Origin: Sphaerimonospora sp050942215
GTDB lineage: Bacteria > Actinomycetota > Actinomycetes > Streptosporangiales > Streptosporangiaceae
DNA: 64,000 bases
Direction of reading: 5' to 3'
Assembly: GCF_050942215.1 (NCBI RefSeq)
Contig: NZ_CP192056.1
Location: 2,232,001 to 2,296,000, forward strand
In this document: one piece after another, positions 17,107 through 25,173 of the stretch
Position numbering within the stretch: position 1 is the first letter of the stretch
How the letters are laid out: each line of letters starts with the position of its first letter
Translations under genes and position numbers: made by a program
The notes under the pieces: model-generated
Told to the model about the DNA's origin: nothing
The model's input: the letters and a program-made list of their open reading frames with translations, nothing else
Database searches by the model: none

Positions 17107-18327
17107 CTACTTGAAGGAGTCGGTGTGGGCCGCCGTCCACGCGCCGCCCTCGACCTTGTAGACCGTGAGGATCTTCGTGGTGTTGTCGCCGAACTCGTCG
17201 AACGCCACGTGCCCCGAGGTTCCCTCGAACGAGGTGTTCTGCACCGCCTGGATCGTCGCCTCGCGCACGTCCGCGGTGATCTCCGTCGCGTCCTTCAGCG
17301 ACACCTTCAGCCCGTTGATGATCGCGTTCGCGGCGTCGAAGGCGTAGGCGCCGTACGCCGAGTACGACTCGCTGAACCCGGCCTTCTGATAGGCGTCCAC
17401 GAACGCCTTCGCCGAGTCCAGCGACTCCACCGGAGCACCCACGCTGGTGCCGAAGTCGCCGGCCGAGGTGTCGCCGCCGAGCTCGATGTACTTGGGGTCG
17501 ACGATGCCGTCGCCGCCCATCAGCGGGACATTCAGCCCGCGCGCCTTCATCTGCCGGCTCAGCGGGCCGCCCTGGGGGTACTCCCCGCCGTAGTAGAGCA
17601 GGTCGGGCTCGGCCGCCGCCACCTTGGCGATCACCGACGAGTAGTCGGTGTCATCCGGGTTGATCGTCTGCTCGGAGACCACCTCGCCGCCGAGCGCCTT
17701 GAACTCCTTGGTGAACTGCGCCACCAGGCCCACGCCGTACGTCTTCTTGTCGTTGATCGTCGCGATCTTCTTGATGCCGAGCGTGTTGTAGACGTAACGC
17801 GCGCCGAACGGCCCCTGGACCGCGTCGGTGGTGCAGGTGCGGAAGTAGTTGTGGTAGGGCCGCTTCGGGTTGTCCAGGTCCTCGCCCATGGTCAGCGCCG
17901 GGCCGGTGTTGCCGGGCGACACCTGGACGATGCCGGCCTTGTCGAGCACTGGCATCACGTTCTGGGCCACGCTCGAGTTGTACGTCCCGACCACTCCGGC
18001 GATCGCCGGGTCGTCCGCCAGCGTGCTCGCCGCCTGCTGGCCCACCTGCGGGGTGGCCTGGTCGTCCTCGGCCCGCAGCTCGATCTTCCAGCCGGGGAGC
18101 GCGTTCTGCTCGTTCGCCTGGCGGATCGCCAGATCGACCGAGTTGCGTATGCCCAGCCCGATCGCCGACAGGTTGCCGGTCAGCGGCGCGATCACTCCGA
18201 TCTTCACGACCTTCTGCCCGTCCGCGGACCCGCCGCCGGACTCGTTCGCCCGCGTCCCGCACGCCGCCAGGGCCAGGGCTCCGACGACCAGCAGAGCGCC
18301 GCTCCTGAGAAAAGCACGCTGACGCAC
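17107..18327 (-). CDS. livK: Branched-chain amino acid-type substrate-binding lipoprotein LivK
   Basis: A 406-residue periplasmic-binding-type lipoprotein. The start is GTG 18327 with GGAGGAAAC upstream; this gives a signal peptide ending in the lipobox LALAACGTR. The mature part (VKIGVIAPLTGNLSAIGLGI, VVGTYNSSVAQNVMPVLDKAG, PLMGGDGIVDPKYI) matches the Leu/Ile/Val-binding family. First gene of the importer operon; the actual ligand may be an amino acid, amide or aromatic compound, as the family is broad. Confidence 0.93.
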   Translation of the reverse strand: MRQRAFLRSGALLVVGALALAACGTRANESGGGSADGQKVVKIGVIAPLTGNLSAIGLGIRNSVDLAIRQANEQNALPGWKIELRAEDDQATPQVGQQAASTLADDPAIAGVVGTYNSSVAQNVMPVLDKAGIVQVSPGNTGPALTMGEDLDNPKRPYHNYFRTCTTDAVQGPFGARYVYNTLGIKKIATINDKKTYGVGLVAQFTKEFKALGGEVVSEQTINPDDTDYSSVIAKVAAAEPDLLYYGGEYPQGGPLSRQMKARGLNVPLMGGDGIVDPKYIELGGDTSAGDFGTSVGAPVESLDSAKAFVDAYQKAGFSESYSAYGAYAFDAANAIINGLKVSLKDATEITADVREATIQAVQNTSFEGTSGHVAFDEFGDNTTKILTVYKVEGGAWTAAHTDSFK

Positions 18328-18582
18328 GGTTTCCTCCGCGAATTCTTCAAGAGGGAAAGGGAGATCACAAGACGACGTGAGGACGTTACTCGTGATGCGA
18401 GCCGTCCCAGCGGGGTCGTTCCAAACCGTTACTCTTGCGTTATTTCTCGTCATGACCGGCAGTCGTGTCGCCGCGACGGCGACGGTCACAGCCCGCCCGG
18501 GCGGGCCGACCATGCCGGCCGGGAGGTCGCCGTGACCGGGACACCCGCCCGTTGGGCGTAGGGTCTATCCGAAGGGGGTCAG

Positions 18583-19572
18583 GTGCCGCGCGTCCGAGAA
18601 CTGGAGGTCTTCAGGATGATCCTGCCGTACGGCAGGCGTCCGGAGACCACGCTGGTCAAGCTCACGGACTACGGCGGCGTGACCGGCTGGGGCGAGGTCG
18701 TCGGGCCGGCTCCCGGGGTGGAGCGATCGCTTCCCGCCCTCGTCGGCGTCGACTGGGAGCACCCGGCGGAGCTGGGGGAGATCCCCGGCGGATCGGCCGG
18801 GGACATGGCGGTCTGGGACCTGTGGGGCCGGATGAACGGCGTCCCGCTCGCGCACGCCCTCGGCGGGAGCCGTACCTCCCTGATCGGCACCGTGCGGCTG
18901 GCGGCCGACCGCTCGCTGGAAAGCATGATCGCCCGGGTGAACCGGCACGTCTGCGCGGGGTACGGGCACGTGACGCTCGACGTCTACCCGGGCTGGGACG
19001 TCGAGCCGCTCCGGGCCGTCCGCGCCGCCTATCCGGGCCTGGCCATCGCCGTCGACGGGCACGGCGCCTACACCGCGACGAGCCAGCTCGAGGCGCTGGA
19101 CGCCTACGGCGTCGTCGCCATCGAGCGTCCGTTCAAGGATCTGCTGACCAGCGCCGACCTGCAGGACCGGGTGGCCGCGGCGGTGGCGGTCGAGGTCGGC
19201 TCGGTGGCAGAGCTACAGGAGGCGATCGGCCTGAGAGCCGGTCGCGCGCTGCTGCTTCGCCCGGCGCTGATCGGCTCGCTCGGTGCCGTACGGCTCGTGC
19301 ACGATCACGCGGTCGCCGCCGGGTGGGACATCATCTGCGCCGGCGGGCACGGCGCGGGTCTGGCGCGTGCCGCCACCGTGGCGGTGGCGAGCCTGCCGGG
19401 CTGCTCGATGCCGAGCGACGTGGCCGAGCCGCCGCGAAGCGCCCAGGTCGTCCTCCCGCCCGTCGACGCGTCGGGCGGCGTCGTCGCCGTGCCGCTCACC
19501 CAGCCGGGCCTCGGCCACACCGTGGACGAGTCGCGGGTACGGCGCCTCGCCCGCGAGTCCTTCCGGGTCTAG
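18583..19572 (+). CDS. Enolase-superfamily protein (MenC/N-acylamino acid racemase-like) lacking catalytic lysines
   Basis: A 329-residue protein with the N-terminal capping domain and TIM barrel of the muconate-lactonizing/MenC branch. YPGWDVEPLRAVRAAYPGL and VDGHGAYT are diagnostic. Metal ligands D158 and E181 (IERP) are kept, but the KxK acid/base pair is T131/D133, the third ligand Asp is E204 (VEVG), and the barrel's opposing lysine is R226 (LLRPALIGS). It therefore cannot use the classic two-lysine mechanism. The start is GTG behind AAGGGGGTCAG. It is followed by palindromic element copy 2. Function unknown. Confidence 0.75.
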   Translation: MPRVRELEVFRMILPYGRRPETTLVKLTDYGGVTGWGEVVGPAPGVERSLPALVGVDWEHPAELGEIPGGSAGDMAVWDLWGRMNGVPLAHALGGSRTSLIGTVRLAADRSLESMIARVNRHVCAGYGHVTLDVYPGWDVEPLRAVRAAYPGLAIAVDGHGAYTATSQLEALDAYGVVAIERPFKDLLTSADLQDRVAAAVAVEVGSVAELQEAIGLRAGRALLLRPALIGSLGAVRLVHDHAVAAGWDIICAGGHGAGLARAATVAVASLPGCSMPSDVAEPPRSAQVVLPPVDASGGVVAVPLTQPGLGHTVDESRVRRLARESFRV

Positions 19573-19602
19573 CCAGACCTCGACCCGCCCCACACCCCTC
19601 CC

Positions 19603-19842
19603 GTGATCTTGTACTTTCTCGCAGATCACCCTCCTGGCCTGGGGCGATCGCTCCCGTGATCTTGCAGATCCTCGCACGCGAGTCGTCTGAGCTGCACATA
19701 TGTGTTTCGTGATCTTGCACTCGCGAGTGCAAGATCACCAATGGTGTTTCCGCTGCTCAGGGTGTATGCCTGCGAGGAAGTGCAAGATCACGAACGTGAA
19801 ATCCCTGCTCACGGCTCTTCCTGCGAGTATTCGCAAGATCAC
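19603..19842. repeat. Nested palindromic intergenic element, copy 2
   Basis: Forward half-sites start at 19603 (GTGATCTTGT-N5-CTCGCA) and 19656; the centre 19709-19738 is a perfect 30-base palindrome (GTGATCTTGCACTCG plus its complement); reverse units are 19771-19791 and 19822-19842. Steps are 51-53 bases, as in copies 1 and 3. The reverse unit at 19822 is the exact complement of the forward unit at 4909 in copy 1, and the spacer before it resembles the complement of copy 1's first spacer. It lies between the convergent enolase-like and LCP genes and contains the LCP stop codon. Confidence 0.92.
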
Positions 19843-21239
19843 GGGTGGGGTGTGCCGCAGCCGTCGGAGATCGGGGCGGTGGCGGACGGGGCGGCGGACG
19901 CCCGCGTACGCCGCCTGGGGGAGGGGCGGGGCTCGATCGCCTTGGCGGTGAGCTCGCGGATGCGCTCCCAGTCGGGGTGGACCGTACTGATCGTCGGTGG
20001 CATGAACTGCAGGCTCCGCACCTCGGCCCGCTTCACCTTCCAGGCGAGCGGCACCAGGTGCTCCAGCATGGGCCGGGGGATGTCCGTACGGATGATCCCG
20101 CGGGCGATGGCGGCGATCTCGCTGAAGCGGCGCAGCACGGCCGCCGGGTCGGCCTGGGCGAGCAGCGCGTTGAACACGCAGCGCTGCCTGCGCATGCGGG
20201 CGAAGTCGTCGCTGAAGGTGCGGGACCGGGCGTACCACAGCGCCTCGGCGCCGCTGAGCCGCCGGGTGCCCGCCGGGAGCAGGCCCTCGTCGTACCGGCC
20301 GAACACGATGTCGTGGTCGACGGTGAGGACGAGGCCGCCGAGCGCGTCGATGATCTTCGCGAAGCCCCAGATGTTGACCAGCGCGTACCAGTCGATCGGG
20401 ACGCCGAGCGTGTACGCCACGGTCTGCTTCAGCGTCTCGGCCCCCATGCCGCGGCGCCCGCCGAACAGCTCGGGGTGATCGTCGGCGTACTGCCACACCG
20501 AGAACAGCAGGTCCTCGCGCCAGCCCGGCTTCGACTCGGGCAGCTCGAAACCGTAGGGGAAGCGGCGCTCCATGGGGCTGCCCGGGGGAAAACGGACGTG
20601 CTCCAGGTTCCGCGGCAGGCCCAGCAGCACCGTCTCGCCGGTGCGGACGTCCACGCTCGCCACGTTGATGCTGTCGGTACGCACGCCGACGCGGTCGCGC
20701 CCCCAGTCGCCGCCGAGCAGGAGCACGTTGATCCGCTCGCGGCCCGCCCAGGGGTCGTGGCTCCGCGGACCGGAGACCGGCGTGCCGAAGACCGAGTCGA
20801 GCGTCTGCCGGGAAACGGTCAGATATCGGGCGGCGAGCGCGAACGGCGCCGCCGAGGCCACCGCGAGCACCCCGGCGATCAGCCCGGTGGCGACCTGTCC
20901 CCGGTACGGCAGGCGTCTCGGCCGCAGCACCAGGTAGGAGTGGAGGATCAGGCAGAACCACGCGACGGCGGCGGCCCAGGCGACGGCGGCGATCTGGCTG
21001 AGCCAGTTGAGCGCCCGCCCGGCCAGCCCGGCGTCCGCGCCCGCTGCCACGAGGATCACGCTGGTGACGGCCGACAGATGGCAGACGAGCAGCAGCGTTC
21101 CGGTGCGCCGCCAACCGGCCCGCAGGTGCGCGGCGCCCGGCAGCACGGCCGACAGCGCCACCCAGCCGATCAGCGCGGCGCCCCGCCCCGTCTCCTCCGG
21201 CGCTGTCCGCTCCTCGGTCGCTTCCCGCATCGCCGACAC
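19839..21239 (-). CDS. LytR-CpsA-Psr (LCP) family protein
   Basis: A 466-residue membrane protein. The first ~140 residues contain several hydrophobic helices, more than the single anchor of classical LytR. The LCP domain follows: INVLLLGGDWGRDRVGVRTDSI, VLLGLPRNL, and GLVLTVDHDI with RLSGAEALWYARSRTFSDDFARMRRQR, which carries the conserved arginines that bind the polyprenyl-pyrophosphate lipid. LCP enzymes transfer lipid-linked glycopolymers to peptidoglycan outside the cell. The stop is inside the palindromic element. Start could be ATG 21239 or the in-frame ATG 21230. Confidence 0.9.
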   Translation of the reverse strand: MSAMREATEERTAPEETGRGAALIGWVALSAVLPGAAHLRAGWRRTGTLLLVCHLSAVTSVILVAAGADAGLAGRALNWLSQIAAVAWAAAVAWFCLILHSYLVLRPRRLPYRGQVATGLIAGVLAVASAAPFALAARYLTVSRQTLDSVFGTPVSGPRSHDPWAGRERINVLLLGGDWGRDRVGVRTDSINVASVDVRTGETVLLGLPRNLEHVRFPPGSPMERRFPYGFELPESKPGWREDLLFSVWQYADDHPELFGGRRGMGAETLKQTVAYTLGVPIDWYALVNIWGFAKIIDALGGLVLTVDHDIVFGRYDEGLLPAGTRRLSGAEALWYARSRTFSDDFARMRRQRCVFNALLAQADPAAVLRRFSEIAAIARGIIRTDIPRPMLEHLVPLAWKVKRAEVRSLQFMPPTISTVHPDWERIRELTAKAIEPRPSPRRRTRASAAPSATAPISDGCGTPHP

Positions 21240-21317
21240 GCCTCAATTGAAGCGGTCACCTCGCGCGAAAACCGGGCTCGTGGGCCGGCTGGGAGAGTCG
21301 GTACCGCCATTTGACCG

Positions 21318-22808
21318 TCACCAGGGAATGGCGAACAACCCGAAGTAGGCGGCCGTGAGCAGCAGCAGCGCGGTGCCGCCGAGCACGCCCGCGAGCACGC
21401 TGCGCTGCCAGCGCGTGGGCTCCCACCCGGCGCGCAGCGCGGTCACGACGGCCACCGCCGCCGTCACCTCCTGCACCAGCATCACCACGGTGAGCAGCCG
21501 TACGACCAGCCATCCGGCTTGTACGGCGGGCCACGCGCCGGCCTGGTTGACCGAGAACAGCACGATCAGTGTGATGAAGGCGACGACCGCGGCCAATTCG
21601 CCCAGGCCGACCCAGGCCATCCGGCGCAGCCGTCGCCGGATGCCCGGCCACATCTCCAGGTCCGTCTGGAGCCGTGGGTCGCGGCCTCGCAGCCGGACGA
21701 CCATCTCGGTGACCGGGGCGGCGACATAGCCGACGGCGGCCAGGCAGAGCGTCAGCCACAGGATCGAGGTGTGGCCGTACCACGGCGCGGCCGGCACGTC
21801 GCTGGCCTCGTAGCGCTGCACCGGCGTCGCCCCGGCGATCGCCGCGGCCGGCGTGGCCGTACGCGGCAGATCCTTGATCCAGTTGGCGAGCGTGGGCAGG
21901 TACGCGGGCGCGTACGGCCCGCCGCCGATCCGCATCGCGTGGTCGGCCCCGGCGAGGAAGCGGATCGTGTAGTCGGGGTTGCCGCCGTCGCGGAGGGCGT
22001 TGACGAGCGTTTCCGTGCTCTCCACGAACGGGATCGACGGGTCGTCCGTGCCGTAGAGGGCCAGGACCGGCCGTTTGATCCCGCGGAGCGCGGGGACCCC
22101 GTCGTGGCGGAGGAACTCGAAGCCCACCCCGCCCATCGCGCGGGTGAGCAGGTCGCGCACGCCCGGCGGGGCGTGCAGGCGCAGCAGCTGCTCGTTCAGC
22201 GCCCAGGCGACCTGCCGCATCGGCGACACGTTCGGCGAGGACACCAGCACCACGAACGCGGCCTCACCGGTGCCGGCGGCGATCGGCACGACCCAGCCGC
22301 CCTCGCTCACCCCCCATAACCCCGCCCTGGCCGGGTCGACGTCGGGCCGCTGCAGCAGCACCCGCAGCATGCGCAGGGCGTCGTCGGCGAGCAGGGAGAA
22401 GTCGCGGGTGGGGAAGGAGTAGCCGACCGTGCGCTTGTCGTAGGCGAGCGTGACGATGCCCGCCCTGGCCAGCCACTCGGCCTGCTGGTCGAACTCGGAT
22501 CCGTTGCCCGACCCCGAGCCCTGCACGAACACCATGGCGGGATGCCTGCCGGGTGTCAGCGGATATCGGATGACGGCCCTCAGCGTCTCGTGGCGGGCCG
22601 GCACCGAGATCGTCTCGGTGCGGATCGGCGCGCTCGCGTCGACCGGGCGGGTCTCGATCGCCGGCTGCGCCGGCAGGGAGTGGAAGTTCTCCGAGGCCGC
22701 CAGCGGCGCGGGGTCGAACGTCGGAGGGGAGAGCACGTAGCCGAGCGTGGCCAAAATCACCATCAGGCTGCCGGCGATCATTCCGATCGTCCCCCGCCCG
22801 ACGCTCAT
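21318..22808 (-). CDS. Alpha/beta hydrolase with C-terminal membrane domain
   Basis: A 496-residue protein: an N-terminal membrane anchor, an alpha/beta-hydrolase domain and four hydrophobic helices in the last ~160 residues. The hydrolase triad is visible as GVSEGG (nucleophile Ser), YGTDDPSIPF (Asp) and GADHAM (His), with the oxyanion region FVQGSGSGNGSEFDQQAEWL. Related proteins are serine esterases or peptidase-like S9 enzymes acting outside the membrane. Start ATG 22808. It is in the same direction as the LCP gene with an ~80 bp gap. Substrate unknown. Confidence 0.85.
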   Translation of the reverse strand: MSVGRGTIGMIAGSLMVILATLGYVLSPPTFDPAPLAASENFHSLPAQPAIETRPVDASAPIRTETISVPARHETLRAVIRYPLTPGRHPAMVFVQGSGSGNGSEFDQQAEWLARAGIVTLAYDKRTVGYSFPTRDFSLLADDALRMLRVLLQRPDVDPARAGLWGVSEGGWVVPIAAGTGEAAFVVLVSSPNVSPMRQVAWALNEQLLRLHAPPGVRDLLTRAMGGVGFEFLRHDGVPALRGIKRPVLALYGTDDPSIPFVESTETLVNALRDGGNPDYTIRFLAGADHAMRIGGGPYAPAYLPTLANWIKDLPRTATPAAAIAGATPVQRYEASDVPAAPWYGHTSILWLTLCLAAVGYVAAPVTEMVVRLRGRDPRLQTDLEMWPGIRRRLRRMAWVGLGELAAVVAFITLIVLFSVNQAGAWPAVQAGWLVVRLLTVVMLVQEVTAAVAVVTALRAGWEPTRWQRSVLAGVLGGTALLLLTAAYFGLFAIPW

Positions 22809-22846
22809 ACCCCGACTCCCGGTACGACTGCGATACCAAATCCAGA

Positions 22847-23569
22847 TTAAGTCATTACTCGATCAACGAGGAGGTAGCCGCCGGCGCCGAGGGCGGCAAC
22901 GGAGACGAGCAGGAAGAGCGCGACCCAGAAGGCGCCGGGGACGTGGGTGAGCCGGGCGAGCTGGTCGGCGTCGGAGTCCGGGGCGCGGCCGCGACTGCGC
23001 TTGGACCGCAGCTCCAGGATCGGGCGCACGCCGCCGAGCAGCAGGAACCACACCCCGATGTGCGCGCAGACGGCCCGCACCTCCGGTGGCGCGAACCAGG
23101 TCAGCGCGAAGATCGCGCCGCCGACGACGAGCAGCGACACGGCGCCGAAGAAATTCCTGATCATCAGCAGCATGCAGGCCAGCAGCGTGATCACGGCCCA
23201 CAACAGGAGCGTGACGTGCCCGTCGGCCAGCAGCCAGGCGGCGCCCAGCCCGATCAGCGACGGCGCGACGTAGCCGGCGGCCGCCGTGATGATCATGCCG
23301 GGCCCTGTGGGCCTGCCCCTGGTCAGCGTCAGGCCCGAGGTGTCGGAGTGGAGCCGGATGCCCTTCAGCCTGCGCCGGGTCAGCACCGCCGCCAGCGCGT
23401 GGCCCCCCTCGTGCGCGATCGTGATCAGCCCGCGGGAGGCGTGCCAGGCCGGGCGGTACGCCACGAGCGCGAGGGCGGCGAAACCGGACAGCACGACCAG
23501 CCAGAGCGGGGGCGGGGGCTGGATCGAGGTCAGTTCGTGCAGGTTCAGGGGGACACCTCCGCCCTGCAT
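22847..23569 (-). CDS. M50-like integral membrane metalloprotease
   Basis: A 240-residue polytopic protein. ITIAHEGGHALAAVLTRRRLKGI carries the HExxH zinc motif (HEGGH) in a membrane helix, as in the M50B-like family found in actinobacteria. Later helices include GMIITAAAGYVAPSLIGLG and LLLWAVITLLACMLLMIRNF. A clear second-ligand NPD motif, as in site-2 proteases, is not seen, which fits the divergent M50B-like group. It may cleave membrane-embedded substrates; partners are not indicated. Confidence 0.8.
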   Translation of the reverse strand: MQGGGVPLNLHELTSIQPPPPLWLVVLSGFAALALVAYRPAWHASRGLITIAHEGGHALAAVLTRRRLKGIRLHSDTSGLTLTRGRPTGPGMIITAAAGYVAPSLIGLGAAWLLADGHVTLLLWAVITLLACMLLMIRNFFGAVSLLVVGGAIFALTWFAPPEVRAVCAHIGVWFLLLGGVRPILELRSKRSRGRAPDSDADQLARLTHVPGAFWVALFLLVSVAALGAGGYLLVDRVMT

Positions 23570-23588
23570 CGTACGGCTTGGCGAACGG

Positions 23589-23624
23589 CGACGGGCGCCC
23601 GCCGGCGATGGCGGGCGCCCGTCG
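23589..23624 (-). terminator. Stem-loop terminator candidate
   Basis: Perfect 15-bp arms (CGACGGGCGCCCGCC and its complement) with a 6-base loop, located 26 bp past the stop of the minus-strand secreted protein gene and before the M50-like gene. There is no long U-tract, as is common in high-GC actinobacteria. Confidence 0.7.
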
Positions 23625-23649
23625 GTGACGGTTCGGCTTCGGGCACTCC

Positions 23650-25023
23650 CTAGCGCCGGACCGTCACGTACGCGGTGCTGGAGTTCGAGCGCTTGGCGCC
23701 GTGGCCGCCGGTGAACACGACCCGCCAGGCGCCGGACTGCGTCACCCTGGTCTTGGCGTGGAAGGCGCCGGAGCCGTTGGTCCTCGTGGTGGTCACGGAA
23801 GACCAGTGGCGGCTACCCGCCTTCTTGAACTGCACGGTGACCTTCTGGTGGCCGTAGCCCTTCCAGCCGTGGGCCCAGCGCTGCAGCGTGCCCCGGAGGT
23901 TCACGTGATGGCCGCGCTTCACGGACTTGGGGCTGACGCCGAACTTGATGACGCGGGTGGCGGCCGCCGGCTGCGGCACCCGTACGGTCACGCGGATCGT
24001 GGCGCTCGTCGCGCTTCGCACACCGCTGTCGCCGGCGTACTCGGCCCGCCACGAGCCGGAGGACGCCGCGGTCACCTTGGTGCTGAACCGCCCGCTGCCG
24101 TCGGTGCGGTCGGTGGCGACCTGCTGCCAGCGGTGTTCACCGTCGGCCTTGAACATGATCTTCACTGTCCGGCCGCGGTAGCCGTCCCAGTGCCGCCGGT
24201 CGGCGACCTGCAGCGTGCCGCCCAACCGCAGGTCGCCGCCGCGGGCGACGGGGTTGGGGGAGGCGGTGAACCCGGTGATCCGGCTGTCGCGCGACACGGC
24301 CCTGACGTTGACCCGCTTGCCGTCGCTGGTCGCGGCGGACGTCGTGGTCGTGCCTTCGAACTCGGCCCGCCACCAGCCGGACCGCGAGGCCCGCTGCTGC
24401 AGGCGGAACTCGCCGTGCCTGTCGGTCTTCACCGAGCCGACCCGGGTGTAGGGGCCGCCGCTGAGCGGCTTGAAGGCGATGAACACCTTCTGACGGGCGT
24501 GCGTCTTCCAGCCGATGTGCCTGCCGGAGGCCTCACGGTGCTTCAGCGTGCCCTGGAGCGTGACCTTGCCGCCCCGGCCGACCGTGGCGGGGGAGGCACG
24601 GAGGTCCAGGCTGCTCGCCTGATGGACCTCGAACGAGGTGCTCGTGGTGGTCCGTTTACGGTGCTTGGTCGCCGTCGCCTGGAACTTCCAGGTGCCGAAC
24701 CGGTCGGTGAGCTTGAACGTGTGCTTTCCGGTGTAGGTGCCCCTCCTCTCGGTGAGGGAGAGCGGGATGATCTTGCCGCGCGGGTCGACGAGCCGGGCCG
24801 AGCCCGTGTCCGCGGTCTTGAAGGTGAACGTCGCCGTCGTTCCCCGGCGGTCGCTCACGACCACGGGGCCGGGGGACACCGCCAGGGTGTTCGGGGCCGG
24901 GGGACGCACTGCCGCCGCCGCTGCGGGCAGCGCCGCCGTGGTGGCCGTAGCGGCGGTCGGCGCCACTAACAGCGAGCCGCCCAGGGCCGCTGCCGCGACC
25001 ACAGCATGAAAGCGCTTGAACAT
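23650..25023 (-). CDS. Secreted protein with three Ig-like repeat domains
   Basis: A 457-residue protein with a Sec signal peptide (MFKRFHAVVAAAALGGSLLVAP, cleavage likely after the following Ala/Thr-rich stretch). The mature part has an N-terminal beta-rich domain and three repeats of about 100 residues, each with a pattern such as SPKSVKRGHHVNLRGTLQRW, GHQKVTVQFKKAGSRHWSSV, then TNGSGAFHAKTRVTQSGAWRVVF. Such beta-sandwich modules occur in actinobacterial exported proteins that act at the cell surface. ATG 25023 is used because AGGAAGG lies eight bases before it. Very rich in Lys/Arg and Thr. Ligand unknown. Confidence 0.8.
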   Translation of the reverse strand: MFKRFHAVVAAAALGGSLLVAPTAATATTAALPAAAAAVRPPAPNTLAVSPGPVVVSDRRGTTATFTFKTADTGSARLVDPRGKIIPLSLTERRGTYTGKHTFKLTDRFGTWKFQATATKHRKRTTTSTSFEVHQASSLDLRASPATVGRGGKVTLQGTLKHREASGRHIGWKTHARQKVFIAFKPLSGGPYTRVGSVKTDRHGEFRLQQRASRSGWWRAEFEGTTTTSAATSDGKRVNVRAVSRDSRITGFTASPNPVARGGDLRLGGTLQVADRRHWDGYRGRTVKIMFKADGEHRWQQVATDRTDGSGRFSTKVTAASSGSWRAEYAGDSGVRSATSATIRVTVRVPQPAAATRVIKFGVSPKSVKRGHHVNLRGTLQRWAHGWKGYGHQKVTVQFKKAGSRHWSSVTTTRTNGSGAFHAKTRVTQSGAWRVVFTGGHGAKRSNSSTAYVTVRR

Positions 25024-25173
25024 GGACAACCTTCCTCGCGAGGGTGCAACTCACTATTTAATAGACGTCCGAAACAGTAAAAAGGTTTGTCCGGTTGACC
25101 TGTCGTCATCGACTTGTGTCCGCCGTGGGCTGGTTCGCGACCGTGACCGGGTGTCCTGCGACATAATCGGACT

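Noticed and set aside
19735..21246. Alternative 503-codon frame over the LCP gene
   Set aside because: Arg/Gly-rich shadow frame; the overlapping 466-residue frame carries all LCP motifs.
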